64,000 nucleotides of DNA, from NCBI GenBank assembly GCA_029237695.1, contig CM055269.1, positions 30,910,956 to 30,974,955 of the forward strand, given 5' to 3'. Shown in pieces: positions 22,801-35,688 of the stretch. A program made the translations under genes and the position numbers. Each line of letters opens with the position of its first letter. The first letter of the stretch is position 1. The notes below the pieces were generated by a model. That model saw only the letters and a list, made by a program, of their open reading frames with translations, made no database searches and had not been told where the DNA came from. Origin of the DNA: Conchocele bisecta (Eukaryota > Mollusca > Bivalvia > Lucinida > Thyasiridae).

Positions 22801-25800
22801 ATTACAAAATTGTTAAAATGACATTATTACATAATCCAAGATGGCCGCCGTCTAAAAATAGCACAAATTCTTCAAAAATCTTCTTCTCAAGAACCGCCAA
22901 CCGGATTTCGACAAAACTTGGTAGGAATGATCGATGTACAATGCTCTTTCAAAGTTGTTAAAATGATGACCCCGGGGTCAAAAATGGGCGTGGCCCGTGG
23001 GGTCAAATTGAGGTCAAATTTTATTTTTGACCGAATATGGTCATGTCATATATCAAATTGAAGGTATCAATGAGGCGATCACTCTGGTGCATTTTTCGTC
23101 GAAATCGGATGGTTGTGTCATCCAAGATGGCCGCCGAAAGGTCAAAAGGTCGTTCTTTTATTAGAGATTTCAAAATTATTCTTCACATGAACTGCTTGCT
23201 TGGCCCATGGTAGCCAAACTTAAAAGTTATGGTCCATGGGTGAAGCCTTTTCAGATTTGTTTAAAAAAAATGGAGGTCATAGCTAATACAAGATGGCCGC
23301 CGTCTAAAAATAGCATAAATTCTTAAAAAATTCTTCTTCTCATGAATCGCTGGCCGGATTTCGACGAAACTATGGTAGGAATGATCGATGTACAATGCTC
23401 TTTCAAAGTTGTTAAAATGGTGACCCCGAGGTCAAAAATGGGCGTGGCCCGTGGGGTCAAGTTGGGGTCAAATTTTATTTTTGACCAAATAGGGTCATTA
23501 TCAAATCAAAGGTATCAATGAGGCGATCACTCTGGTACATTTTTTGTCGAAATCGGATTGTTATGTCATCCAAGATGGCCGCCGAAATGTCCAAATGTCT
23601 TTCTTTTATTAGAGATTTCAAAATTCTTCTTCACATGAACCGCTTGGCCCATGGTAGCCAAACTTAAAAGTTATTGTCCATGGGTGAAGCCTTTTCAGAT
23701 TTTTTGAAATGTAGTTGGTCGCTAATCCAAGATGGCCGCCGTCTAAAAATAGCATAAATTCTTAAAAATCTTCTTCTCATGAACCGCTGGCCGGATTTCG
23801 ACTAAACTTGGTAGAAATGATCGATTTACAATGCTCTTTCAAAGTTGTGAAAATGGTGACCCCGGCGTCAAAAATGGACGTGGCCCGTGGAGTAAAATTG
23901 GGGTCAATTTTGGACCGAATATGCTCATGTCATATATCAAATTGAAGGTATCGATGAGGCGATTGCTCCGATGCAATATTTGTCGGAATCAGATGATTAT
24001 AACATCCATGATGGCCACCAAAAGGTCCATTTATTCAAGATTTTGAACGTCTTTTTCTCAGGAACCACATGGCCGATGCTGGCCAAACTTCATAGGAAGT
24101 TAAGATCCTTGGGTGAAGCATTTTCAGATTTGGTAAAATGAGTCATCGCTTAATCCAAGATGACCGCCATCTAAAAATAGCACATTCTCCTCTGGTGTTC
24201 ATGGAGTCAGGTGAGCGAATTAGGGCCATCATGGCCCTCTTGTTTTCGATACCAGCCGTTTTCACTGCATATCTGTTTATGCACATTGTTAGGTTTAATT
24301 GAGTTAGTGCCAGTATTCGCTGTCATGATTGAGTCGAGTCACTCTGTAATGTACAATCACTTGTGGGAATGGATGCAGTACATACGGTATCTGCATTTTT
24401 TGAGTTGTTCCTGTTCCTGGGAGCTCAGTACCTCCGCGATGGTAGTGGCCGCCATCTAAAAATAGCACAAATTCTTCAAAAATCTTCTTCTCAAGAACCG
24501 CCAACCGGATTTCGACAAAACTTGGTAGGAATGATCGATGTACAATGCTCTTTCAAAGTTGTTAAAATGGTTACCCCGGGGTCAAAAATAGGGGTGGCCC
24601 GTGGGATCAAATTTTATTTTTGACCAAATATGGTCATGTCATTTATCGAATTGAAGGTATCAATGAGGCGATCACTCTGGTGCATTTTTTGTCGAAATTG
24701 GATGGTTATGTCATCCAAGATGGCCGCCGAAAGGTCAAAAGGTTGTTCTTTTATTAGAGATTTGAAAATTCTTCTTCACATGAACCGCTTGGCCCATGGT
24801 AGCCAAACTTAAAAGTTATGGTCAATGGGTGAAGCCTTTTCAGATTTTTAGCTCACTTGAGCGAAGCTCATGTGAGCTATTGTTACCGCAATGTGTCCGT
24901 CGTCGTCCGTGAACATTTTGAAACGTCTTCTCCTCGGTAACCATTGGGCCTATAGTCACCAAACTTCATGGTCATGGTCCTTAGGTAGGGGTATTACAAA
25001 ATTGTTAAAATGACATTATTACATAATCCAAGATGGCCGCCGTCTAAAAATAGCACAAATTCTTCAAAAATCTTCTTCTCAAGAACCGCCAACCGGATTT
25101 CGACAAAACTTGGTAGGAATGATCGATGTACAATGCTCTTTCAAAGTTGTTAAAATGATGACCCCGGGGTCAAAAATGGGCGTGGCCCGTGGGGTCAAAT
25201 TGGAAATGGTCAAATTTTTATTTTTGATGAATTATGGTCATGTCATATATCTTAAATTGAAGGTATCAATGAGGCGATCACTCTGGTGCATTTTTCGTCG
25301 AAATCGGATGGTTGTGTCATCCAAGATGGCCGCCGAAAGGTCAAAAGGTCGTTCTTTTATTAGAGATTTCAAAATTATTCTTCACATGAACTGCTTGCTT
25401 GGCCCATGGTAGCCAAACTTAAAAGTTATGGTCCATGGGTGAAGCCTTTTCAGATTTGTTAAAATGGAGGTCATAGCTAATACAAGATGGCCGCCGTCTA
25501 AAAATAGCATAAATTCTTAAAAAATCTTCTTCTCATGAATCGCTGGCCGGATTTCGACGAAACTTGGTAGGAATGATCGATGTACAATGCTCTTTCAAAG
25601 TTGTTAAAATGGTGACCCCGAGGTCAAAAATGGGCGTGGCCCGTGGGGTCAAGTTGGGGTCAAATTTTATTTTTGACCATGACCAAATAGGGTCATTATC
25701 AAATCAAAGGTATCAATGAGGCGATCACTCTGGTACATTTTTTGTCGAAATCGGATTGTTATGTCATCCAAGATGGCCGCCGAAATGTCCAAATGTCTTT

Positions 25801-28800
25801 CTTTTATTAGAGATTTCAAAATTCTTCTTCACATGAACCGCTTGGCCCATGGTAGCCAAACTTAAAAGTTATTGTCCATGGGTGAAGCCTTTTCAGATTT
25901 TTTGAAATGTAGGTTATCGCTAATCCAAGATGGCCGCCGTCTAAAAAATAGCATAAATTCTTAAAAATCTTCTTCTCATGAACCGCTGGCCGGATTTCGA
26001 CTAAACTTGGTAGAAATGATCGATTTACAATGCTCTTTCAAAGTTGTGAAAATGGTGACCCGGCGTCAAAAATGGATGGCGTGCCCGTGGAGTAAAATTG
26101 GGGTCAATTTTGGACCGAAATGCTCTATGCCTCATGTCATATATCAAATTGAAGGTATCGATGAGGCGATTGCTCCGGTGCAATATTTGTCGGAATCAGA
26201 TGATTATAACATCCATGATGGCCACCAAAAGGTCCATTTATTCAAGATTTTGAACGTCTTTTTCTCAGGAACCACATGGCCGATGCTGGCCAAACTTCAT
26301 AGGAAGTTAAGATCCTTGGGTGAAGCATTTTCAGATTTGGTAAAATGAGTCATCGCTTAATCCAAGATGACCGCCATCTAAAAATAGCACATTCTCCTCT
26401 GGTGTTCATGGAGTCAGGTGAGCGAATTAGGGCCATCATGGCCCTCTTGTTTTCGATACCAGCCGTTTTCACTGCATATCTGTTTATGCACATTGTTAGG
26501 TTTAATTGAGTTAGTGCCAGTATTCGCTGTCACTGATTGAGTCGAGTCACTCTGTAATGTACAATCACTTGTGGGAATGGATGCAGTACATACGGTATCT
26601 GCATTTTTTGAGTGTTCCTGTTCCTGGGAGCTCAGTACCTCCGCGATGGTAGTGGCCGCCATCTAAAAATAGCACAAATTCTTCAAAAATCTTCTTCTCA
26701 AGAACCGCCAACCGGATTTCGACAAAACTTGGTAGGAATGATCGATGTACAATGCTCTTTCAAAGTTGTTAAAATGGTTACCCCGGGGTCAAAAATAGGG
26801 GTGGCCCGTGGGATCAAATTTTATATTTTTGACCAAAATATGGTCATGTCATTTATCGAATTGAAGGTATCAATGAGGCGATCACTCTGGTGCATTTTTT
26901 GTCGAAATTGGATGGTTATGTCATCCAAGATGGCCGCCGAAAGGTCAAAAAGGTTGTTCTTTTATTTATTTGAGATTTGAAAATTCTTCTTCACATGAAC
27001 CGCTTGGCCCATGGTAGCCCAAACTTAAAATAAGTTATGGTCAATGGGTGAAGCCTTTTTCAGATTTTTAGCTCACTTGAGCGAAGCTCATGTGAGCTAT
27101 TGTTACCGCAATGTGTCCGTCGTCGTCCGTGAACATTTTGAAAGTCTTCTCCTCGGTAACCATTGGGCCTATAGTCACCAAACTTCATGGTCATGGTCCT
27201 TAGGTAGGGGTATTACAAAATTGTTAAAATGACATTATTACATAATCCAAGATGGCCGCCGTCTAAAAATAGCACAAATTCTCAAAAATCTTCTTCTCAA
27301 GAACCGCCAACCGGATTTCGACAAAACTTGGTAGGAATGATCGATGTACAATGCTCTTTCAAAGTTGTTAAAATGATGACCCCGGGGTCAAAAATGGGCG
27401 TGGCCCGTGGGGTCAAATTGAGGTCAAATTTTATTTTTGACCGAATATGGTCATGTCATATATCAAATTGAAGGTATCAATGAGGCGATCACTCTGGTGC
27501 ATTTTTCGTCGAAATCGGATGGTTGTGTCATCCAAGATGGCCGCCGAAAGGTCAAAAGGTTGTTCTTTTATTAGAGATTTCAAAATTATTCTTCACATGA
27601 ACTGCTTGCTTGGCCCATGGTAGCCAAACTTAAAAGTTATGGTCCATGGGTGAAGCCTTTTCAGATTTGTTAAAATGGAGGTCATAGCTAATACAAGATG
27701 GCCGCCGTCTAAAAATAGCATAAATTCTTAAAAAATCTTCTTCTCATGAATCGCTGGCCGGATTTCGACGAAACTTGGTAGGAATGATCGATGTACAATG
27801 CTCTTTCAAAGTTGTTAAAATGGTGACCCCGAGGTCAAAAATGGGCGTGGCCCGTGGGGTCAAGTTGGGGTCAAATTTTATTTTTGACCAAATAGGGTCA
27901 TTATCAAATCAAAGGTATCAATGAGGCGATCACTCTGGTACATTTTTTATTTTTTTGTCGAAATCGGATTGTTATGTCATCCAAGATGGCCGCCGAAATG
28001 TCCAAATGTCTTTCTTTTATTAGAGATTTCAAAATTCTTCTTCACATGAACCGCTTGGCCCATGGTAGCCAAACTTAAAAGTTATTGTCCATGGGTGAAG
28101 CCTTTTCAGATTTTTTGAAATGTAGGTTATCGCTAATCCAAGATGGCCGCCGTCTAAAAATAGCATAAATTCTTAAAAATCTTCTTCTCATGAACCGCTG
28201 GCCGGATTTCGACTAAACTTGGTAGAAATGATCGATTTACAATGCTCTTTCAAAGTTGTGAAAATGGTGACCCCGGCGTCAAAAATGGACGTGGCCCGTG
28301 GAGTAAAATTGGGGTCAATTTTGGACCGAATATGCTCATGTCATATATCAAATTGAAGGTATCGATGAGGCGATTGCTCCGGTGCAATATTTGTCGGAAT
28401 CAGATGATTATAACATCCATGATGGCCACCAAAAGGTCCATTTATTCAAGATTTTGAACGTCTTTTTCTCAGGAACCACATGGCCGATGCTGGCCAAACT
28501 TCATAGGAAGTTAAGATCCTTGGGTGAAGCATTTTCAGATTTGGTAAAATGAGTCATCGCTTAATCCAAGATGACCGCCATCTAAAAATAGCACATTCTC
28601 CTCTGGTGTTCATGGAGTCAGGTGAGCGAATTAGGGCCATCATGGCCCTCTTGTTTTCGATACCAGCCGTTTTCACTGCATATCTGTTTATGCACATTGT
28701 TAGGTTTAATTGAGTTAGTGCCAGTATTCGCTGTCACTGATTGAGTCGAGTCACTCTGTAATGTACAATCACTTGTGGAATGGATGCAGTACATACGGTA

Positions 28801-30831
28801 TCTGCATTTTTTGAGTGTTCCTGTTCCTGGGAGCTCAGTACCTCCGCGATGGTAGTGGCCGCCATCTAAAAATAGCACAAATTCTTCAAAAATCTTCTTC
28901 TCAAGAACCGCCAACCGGATTTCGACCAAAACTTGGTAGGAATGATCGATGTACAATGCTCTTTCAAAGTTGTTAAAATGGTTAACCCCGGGTCAAAAAT
29001 AGGGGTGGCCCGTGGGATCAAATTTTATTTTTGACCAAATATGGTCATGTCATTTATCGAATTGAAGGTATCAATGAGGCGATCACTCTGGTGCATTTTT
29101 TGTCGAAATTGGATGGTTATGTCATCCAAGATGGCCGCCGAAAGGTCAAAAGGTTGTTCTTTTATTAGAGATTTGAAAATTCTTCTTCACATGAACCGCT
29201 TGGCCCATGGTAGCCAAACTTAAAAGTTATGGTCAATGGGTGAAGCCTTTTCAGATTTTTAGCTCACTTGAGCGAAGCTCATGTGAGCTATTGTTACCGC
29301 AATGTGTCCGTCGTCGTCCGTGAACATTTTGAAACGTCTTCTCCTCGGTAACCATTGGGCCTATAGTCACCAAACTTCATGGTCATAGGTCCTTAGGTAG
29401 GGGTATTACAAAATTGTTAAAATGACATTATTACATAATCCAAGATGGCCGCCGTCTAAAAATAGCACAAATTCTTCAAAAATCTTCTTCTCAAGAACCG
29501 CCAACCGGATTTCGACAAAACTTGGTAGGAATGATCGATGTACAATGCTCTTTCAAAGTTGTTAAAATGATGACCCCGGGGTCAAAAATGGGCGTGGCCC
29601 GTGGGGTCAAATTGAGGTCAAATTTTATTTTTGACCGAATATGGTCATGTCATATATCAAATTGAAGGTATCAATGAGGCGATCACTCTGGTGCATTTTT
29701 CGTCGAAATCGGATGGTTGTGTCATCCAAGATGGCCGCCGAAAGGTCAAAAGGTTCTTTTATTAGAGATTTCAAAATTATTCTTCACATGAACTGCTTGC
29801 TTGGCCCATGGTAGCCAAACTTACTTAAAAGTTATGGTCCATGGGTGAAGCCTTTTCAGATTTGTTAAAATGGAGGTCATAGCTAATACAAGATGGCCGC
29901 CGTCTAAAAATAGCATAAATTCTTAAAAAATCTTCTTCTCATGAATCGCTGGCTGGATTTCGACGAAACTTGGTAGGAATGATCGATGTACAATGCTCTT
30001 TCAAAGTTGTTAAAATGGTGACCCCGAGGTCAAAAATGGGCGTGGCCCGTGGGGTCAAGTTGGGGTCAAATTTTATTTTTCATTATCAAATCAAAGGTAT
30101 CAATGAGGCGATCACTCTGGTACATTTTTTGTCGAAATCGGATTGTTATGTCATCCAAGATGGCCGCCGAAATGTCCAAATGTCTTTCTTTTATTAGAGA
30201 TTTCAAAATTCTTCTTCACATGAACCGCTTGGCCCATGGTAGCCAAACTTAAAAGTTATTGTCCATGGGTGAAGCCTTTTCAGATTTTTTGAAATGTAGG
30301 TTATCGCTAATCCAAGATGGCCGCCGTCTAAAAATAGCATAAATTCTTAAAAATCTTCTTCTCATGAACCGCTGGCCGGATTTCGACTAAACTTGGTAGA
30401 AATGATCGATTTACAATGCTCTTTCAAAGTTGTGAAAATGGTGACCCCGGCGTCAAAAATGGGACGTGCCCGTGGAGTAAAATTGGGGTCAATTTTGGAC
30501 CGAATATGCTCATGTCATATATCAAATTGAAGGTATCGATGAGGCGATTGCTCCAGTGCAATATTTGTCGGAATCAGATGATTATAACATCCATGATGGC
30601 CACCAAAAGGTCCATTTATTCAAGATTTTGAACGTCTTTTTCTCAGGAACCACATGGCCGATGCTGGCCAAACTTCATAGGAAGTTAAGATCCTTGGGTG
30701 AAGCATTTTCAGATTTTATTGGTAAAATGAGTCATCGCTTAATCCAAGATGACCGCCATCTAAAAATAGCACATTCTCCTCTGGTGTTCATGGAGTCAGG
30801 TGAGCGAATTAGGGCCATCATGGCCCTCTTG
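19889..30831 (+). mobile_element. Helentron-like element expanded into a tandem array inside LINE-B
   Basis: The outer 5' end is TTTAGCTCACCTGAGAGAAG at 19889, and the last 3' end is the GGGCCATCATGGCCC hairpin plus TCTTG at about 30813-30831. The two flanks join into one LINE-B reading frame (GWYRK then GLHIAHLN). The body is a degenerate array of 'AAGATGGCCGCC' core units with internal 5' ends (AGCTCACTTGAGCGAAGCTC) near 20482, 22656, 24848, 27070 and 29259. All plus-strand ORFs here are repeat-derived and not genes. Confidence 0.75.
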
Positions 30832-31038
30832 TTTTCGATACCAGCCGTTTTCACTGCATATCTGTTTATGCACATTGTTAGGTTTAATTGAGTTAGTGCC
30901 AGTATTCGCTGTCACTGATTGAGTCGAGTCACTCTGTAATGTACAATCACTTGTGGGAATGGATGCAGTACATACGGTATCTGCATTTTTTGAGTGTTCC
31001 TGTTCCTGGGAGCTCAGTACCTCCGCGATGGTAGTGGC
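20080..31038. repeat. Five tandem units of about 2.2 kb
   Basis: Unit junctions, read as GATGGTAGTGGC joined to CGCCATCTAAAAATAGC, lie at 22257, 24449, 26656 and 28859. Unit lengths are 2178, 2192, 2207, 2203 and 2179 bp. Each unit comprises about 1.97 kb of Helentron-like sequence plus about 204 bp of the LINE-B SGNH ORF (TTTTCGATACC...GTAGTGGC). The intact flank reads GTAGTGGCTCCCTTG at 31034, and the internal partner reads AAGATGGCCGCC at about 20073. The duplication therefore joined two sites sharing TGGC. Confidence 0.85.
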
Positions 31039-31959
31039 TCCCTTGCTGTTTGGAGCCAGTATGACTCTCTCCCGGTTATGCCTCCTGTGTCCACGATGGT
31101 TGGTCGTACTCGCTCCTCCCATAGTTCCTCCCGACCCCAAAATTCCTATTTGGGTGATTTTGTTGACCAGCCGACGTAGTGTGGTCTGATGACTCATTAG
31201 TAGCCATTGATGTGTACGGAATATGCAACACATCACATAATTTATTCCTGCTATTTGTGCCAAGTTTGTTGCCACCTTTTGGGTTTAGGTGTATGTCGTC
31301 TCTGTAGAGAGTACTGTCCGGTACGCCATCTGTCATAAATATATTGGTGTTGTCCATGAAGTGATAGCCCGGTTTGCTTCCACAAAGCCTTTTGAGAGAC
31401 TCATTTGTAGACTGCATGGCATTGTTAACAAGTCGGGGTTTTTTCCTGGGCAAGATGGATGACACAATTATAGGTATATTCGGATTTATTTGAAGAATGG
31501 TGTCGGCTGTATCTTGGAAGTTCTTTGACTATCTTCGTAGGGCTATCAGCATCAGCCACATTGTTAGTTCCAGTATGTAGTACAACTGCATCCAGATTTG
31601 ACGTCAAAGTAGTCATATGTGCATGTTTTATTGTCTTGATCCGTGCACCAGGGTGAGTTCGAATCAACACATTGATTTTTTGTCGACAAAACGCTAATAA
31701 TTGAATCACCGGTGACAAATACCTTGGGTGTTTTTGACTGTTCCTGGTGATGTGATTGCTGGGAATCCTGCGGCACATTTGGTTGTTGCGAGTCTTGTGC
31801 CGGTGGTAGGTCACTTGTAGATTGAGTGTGGGTAGAGGCTGTTGTTATAATATACTGACATTCTAACTGATCCTTAATCTGCCGCAGTTCTGCCATGAGT
31901 TCGGTTTTCAGTTCATGAATTTCTGAACCATCATCGTTTCCTACAGTGTTAACGGCCAT
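30832..31959 (-). pseudogene. LINE-B SGNH/GDSL-esterase ORF
   Basis: Three frame segments (31959-31564, 31814-31425 and 31465-30796) together hold the hallmarks of an SGNH hydrolase. There is a GDS block (KVFVTGDSII), a VVLHTGTNNV block, and a C-terminal YRDDIHLNPKGG block with the catalytic Asp-x-x-His. A helical, Gln/Ser-rich N-terminus precedes the hydrolase. A low-complexity tail ends in SENGWYRK, where the Helentron-like element is inserted. SGNH domains are known in ORF1 proteins of CR1-clade LINEs. Frameshifts between segments inactivate it. Confidence 0.75.
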
Positions 31960-32274
31960 GTCTCTTTTCTTGCATTTATCAAGTTGTGTTTTGTATTAAA
32001 TTTGCTTCACGCTAGACTTTAGAGCAGCATTTTCGTCAGTGAGGGCCTTATTCTGCATGGTAAGTGTGGCATTCAGAGACAGAAGCCATTGCATTTCAAT
32101 TACCAGTGATGCACTATTTTCCCGCACTGCCTTTGAATTAATGATCACATATTTGTTTTGCTAGTTCTGCATTTGTCGTTTGTACTAGGTGGTGGCTCTG
32201 CACATACTGAGTGTCATTAAGTATTACACAGTCACTTTCGTTCAATGTCGATGGGCTGCGCAATTCACATGGGC
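31960..32274. other. Broken LINE-B linker between ORF segments
   Basis: The minus strand has short frames with helical composition but multiple stops. The position between the N-terminal ORF (32275-33009) and the SGNH segment suggests decayed coding sequence. Confidence 0.4.
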
Positions 32275-33009
32275 TCAGTATGTCTGTTGCAGTTTCGGAT
32301 TCATCATGTCTTGGATGTGCGGTCGGTTGTTATTTTGTTTTTTGTAGTTAGACTGAACTACTCTTTTAACAACCGTTATATCTTCATCATCGTTTGTAGT
32401 AATGGTACATTCTGACTCGTTCAATTTGTGCACATTTCTCACTGGGTCTTCGGACTGGCCTAGCACTGGGGACACTACCTCACTTGGATTTGGACTGAAT
32501 CTTACATGTTGCTTGATCTTATCCAGAAAACGCATGAATGGGCTTTTCGACTGCGGACGAGGCGTGTCGTTATTTTCATATTGTTTTGCTGAATCTTTTG
32601 ATGATTTCGGTGTTATGAATTGTTCATGTGTAACATCAGTTGCAAACAATAGCTGGCTGTCCAATTTCTCTGATAGATTCCAGAATATCGTATTTTGCCA
32701 TAGAGTGCATCCTGCACCTTGTATGTGTAGTGTTTTTGTAGTTGGATGTACATGAATATCAACTGTTTTGGAGGCAATCATCTGGTGTGTTTCCTGGTGG
32801 CCAGTCTTGCCTTCACTTGTTGAGAAGACATATAACTGCTTAAGAAGACCACTAACTATTGAAGTCCCTGTCATTGTGGAATCTGATGGAAATGGAGTGG
32901 GTTTTATCAGATGAGTTGCTCTGGTATACAATTCCTTCAAGTAAATCGTTATACTCTGTGTCCAAGACATTTGGAGAAAATCCCTCGAATTCAGGAGAAT
33001 TGGTACCAT
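32275..33009 (-). pseudogene. LINE-B ORF1 N-terminal region
   Basis: This 244-codon frame contains VDIHVHPTTKTLHIQGAGC followed by an NTIFWNLSEKL segment. It resembles the 'D-I-x-I-x-P-T-x-x-x-x-x-x-Q-G' box found in the N-terminal part of many invertebrate LINE ORF1 proteins. A charged, disordered middle (serine, proline, aspartate) follows. The orientation and position fit the start of LINE-B. The plus-strand frame at 32402-32755 is its shadow. Confidence 0.6.
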
Positions 33010-33313
33010 CTGCCATTATGATAGATGATACAGTCTAGTTGGAACTCCAATGGGCAACCTGACTATACCACTTATAGATCATTTCCTTCTATAATTAGCA
33101 CTTTCATTTCCACATTTAATTAAACACATTCACTAAACACATTTTAAACACTTGTGATAATTCCAATTACACTCGAGCATCATATTATTTGTAACTTACA
33201 AGCGCACTGATTTCTATTAAGGTCACTTTTGTAAGATATCAGGCAATAGAGGATATATCAGAAGACAATTCTCCAAATTGCATACTACTGTAATTGTAGC
33301 TCGACTATAATGG

Positions 33314-33536
33314 GTTAACCCTTACACCGCTATCTTAATTATCGTTTGTGGTCTACTGTTTATTTTCCATTTTTATCATCAAAAACATGCTTAGACAGCA
33401 CTTCAGAATCATTTCCATTGGACATGATTCTGAAGTACTGTCAAACCATGTTTTTATTGAGAAATAAGGCAAATTATAAAAGCAACAGTAGACGACAATT
33501 GTTGTGCGTAGTGGTCTAAGGGTTAAGTTTCTCCTA
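33314..33536. mobile_element. Foldback MITE with TTAA ends
   Basis: The outer ends are TTAACCCTTACAC and ...CTAAGGGTTAA. A strong internal inverted pair surrounds ATTCCATTGG (AGTACTTCAGAATC/GATTCTGAAGTACT-like). TTAA duplication with CCCTTA ends suggests a piggyBac-type MITE. Relatives lie at 35092-35276 and about 35990-36145. Confidence 0.65.
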
Positions 33537-33905
33537 CCAGTGTGTATATGTGAATGGAACCCGTTTCATGCCGAGGATGCAACATTTCTTCTGGAGAAAG
33601 AAAACACTATGTACAAGTTATTGGATTTTTAAGGAATTAAATGCGAGGGAGCATTAGCGACCGCAGCATTTAGTTCCTGAAAAATCCAATATGTGAACAA
33701 TAACTAACTTACAGTTCAGTCTAGTGTACAATGCAATGTCCTATCCGAGTATTGATTTTCCATTTCCTGTCAAACAGTTAATCCTTAAATCTGCTATAAA
33801 TACACAACTTACTAGGGTTAAACGTTGCAATATGTGAAATAAGTTGAGCACCATACTGTCTAGCGATTTGCTTAGAAAGATGGGTGAACTATAAAATCAT
33901 GTTAT

Positions 33906-34400
33906 TATGCCCCATGATCTAGGTAGAGCCACAAGCATATAGTTTCTGGACTGTATGTCTGTCCGTCTGTCCGGCCATGTGTCCAGCACATTAAGATTGC
34001 CCGTGTTTCTCAATTATGTCAACTTCTATATCCCTGGACGGTATTACTTAAATATTTCAACACTGTATACACATCCGTGTTGCCCTTAATATGACTTTGA
34101 CCTTTTGACCTTCACAACTTTGAACTTTTTCACACATTAAGAAGTTCGCCGGAGTTTCTCAATTCTGTCATAATTTCTATATCCTTGATGGATTACTTTA
34201 ATATTTCAATACATCATACTTGTAGACAAATGCCACACATTCATGCTGCCCTTAATATGACCTTGACCTTTTGACCTTCATAACTCGGAATAAACCTGAA
34301 TCCTTATTACTTTTGCTTAATTAACTTTGCCACAGTTTCTCCAATCTGCCACCGGGGGCATTCGTGTGCAGACAGGCCACATTTCTTGTTTTACTACCTG
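33906..34400. mobile_element. Tandem-core repeat element with ATGCCCC/GGGGGCAT ends
   Basis: It starts TTATGCCCCATGATC, then TGTCCGTCTGTCCG, then two units about 168 bp apart containing CCTTAATATGACCTTGACCTT and GACCTTCATAACT. It ends near CCGGGGGCATTCGTGTG. The layout resembles other mollusc tandem-core elements. Confidence 0.55.
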
Positions 34401-34689
34401 TGAGTAACTGTTCCGCATGAAATGGGCTACATTCCTTGTTGGTACTACATGTATACATGTATTTGTATTTATGAGCGTGATACATTAGCCTACGTTGTGA
34501 ATGTACATCATTAATTTTATAAATTATTGTTGTTATGTAATCAATTTCTTCTCATCAGTGATACGTTTTATTGTACTTGTACATTTATGTAGTTGCCTGT
34601 ATTTATACTGAGCGTATTATACATAACCAAACCCTTGTAGTCAAATCAATGAAAATGTTTGTTATCCTGTAGCCTATTTCACTTTTCTA

Positions 34690-34915
34690 GCAAAGTATAC
34701 TTTGAGGGAGTAATCATGTATTTTTCCCGAAACGCATTATTTGATATAGAACTAACGACTGCATATATTTGACGAATAAAAGTATGCAGAATTATTATAC
34801 TGAATTTATTACATTATCACAGCCAAATGGCTGTGATAATGTAATAAATTCAGTATAATAAAAATTAATAAATTTATCCTAAAATTGAAAATTTCTCCCT
34901 CAAAGTATACTTTGC
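34690..34915. mobile_element. MITE with GCAAAGTATACTTTGAGGGAG ends and a perfect central palindrome
   Basis: The terminal inverted repeats are 21 bp. The centre at 34794-34859 is a perfect palindrome with 32-base arms and a two-base loop. A degraded, inverted relative lies at 38225-38490. The 91-residue plus-strand frame overlapping its right edge is not a gene. Confidence 0.7.
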
Positions 34916-35091
34916 AATGTTGGTGAAATCGGCTACTGAGCTGGCTAGAGCACCTACCTGTGAATGGATGGACAAAGTGAGGAATTACAAAACCGACCAA
35001 GAAGGACTTGTCATGTTTGTGACCAGCACAGTCTGGTCAGGATCTACACAGTTCACCATTGAGCGCCGGACAATGGGAGTGTATGCTCATC

Positions 35092-35276
35092 TTAACCTAA
35101 CCCTTAGATTGCTGGGACGGAAAATTGTCGTCTGCTGTTGTTTCTTATTTTGGCTGTTCTCTCAAGAAAAATATGGTTTGGCAGCATATTAGAATGCTGT
35201 CAAATCATGTGTTTGATAACAAAAATAATAAATAAACAGCAGACAACACATTTTAATTCAACATTGTAAGGGTTAA
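35092..35276. mobile_element. Foldback MITE with TTAA ends, second copy
   Basis: It starts TTAACCTAACCCTTAGA and ends TTGTAAGGGTTAA, with an internal inverted pair (GTCGTCTGCTGTT / AACAGCAGACAAC). It is related to 33314-33536 by end sequence and internal layout. Confidence 0.55.
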
Positions 35277-35450
35277 AAATGAATCTTAACTAAATTTTGC
35301 ATCTCTACTTTGGTTATTGGACGTTATTTTACAACAATTAGTTGCAATGAAACTGCTAACTTTACTGTTTGATAATGCAAATTATTATTGGTAAAAAAGC
35401 ATTCTCTAGCGATAACAATGTTTCACAGTTGTAAAAGTTGTGCCACCTTT

Positions 35451-35688
35451 CAACCCTAAGGAACTGGAATGGACTGTGATATGCTAATGTTCCGACCAAT
35501 CCAATGGTCCCAAAATGATTTTCAGATTCGTCCATTTATGAAAAGGGGGTGTTTTTGTTCTAAGAAATATTAAAATTACTTTCAAAAAGTGCAGATCCTG
35601 ATGAGACGGCTCGTTACGAGCCGGCTCATCTAGATCTGCACTTTTTGCATAAACCGCTATAGCGGGATTTCAGGTTCAAAGGGTTAAA
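35451..35688. mobile_element. Hairpin MITE with GTGCAGATC stem
   Basis: A near-perfect hairpin at 35585-35646 has arms AAAAAGTGCAGATC...GATCTGCACTTTTT around GAGACGGCTCGT/ACGAGCCGGCTC. The outer ends are CAACCCTAAGG and CAAAGGGTTAA. The whole unit matches the reverse complement of 39852-40097. Confidence 0.65.

Noticed and set aside
20859..30891. Many plus-strand ORFs of 60-122 residues in the repeat array
   Set aside because: They are identical frames read through the same tandem repeat, contain no domain and vary with unit indels.
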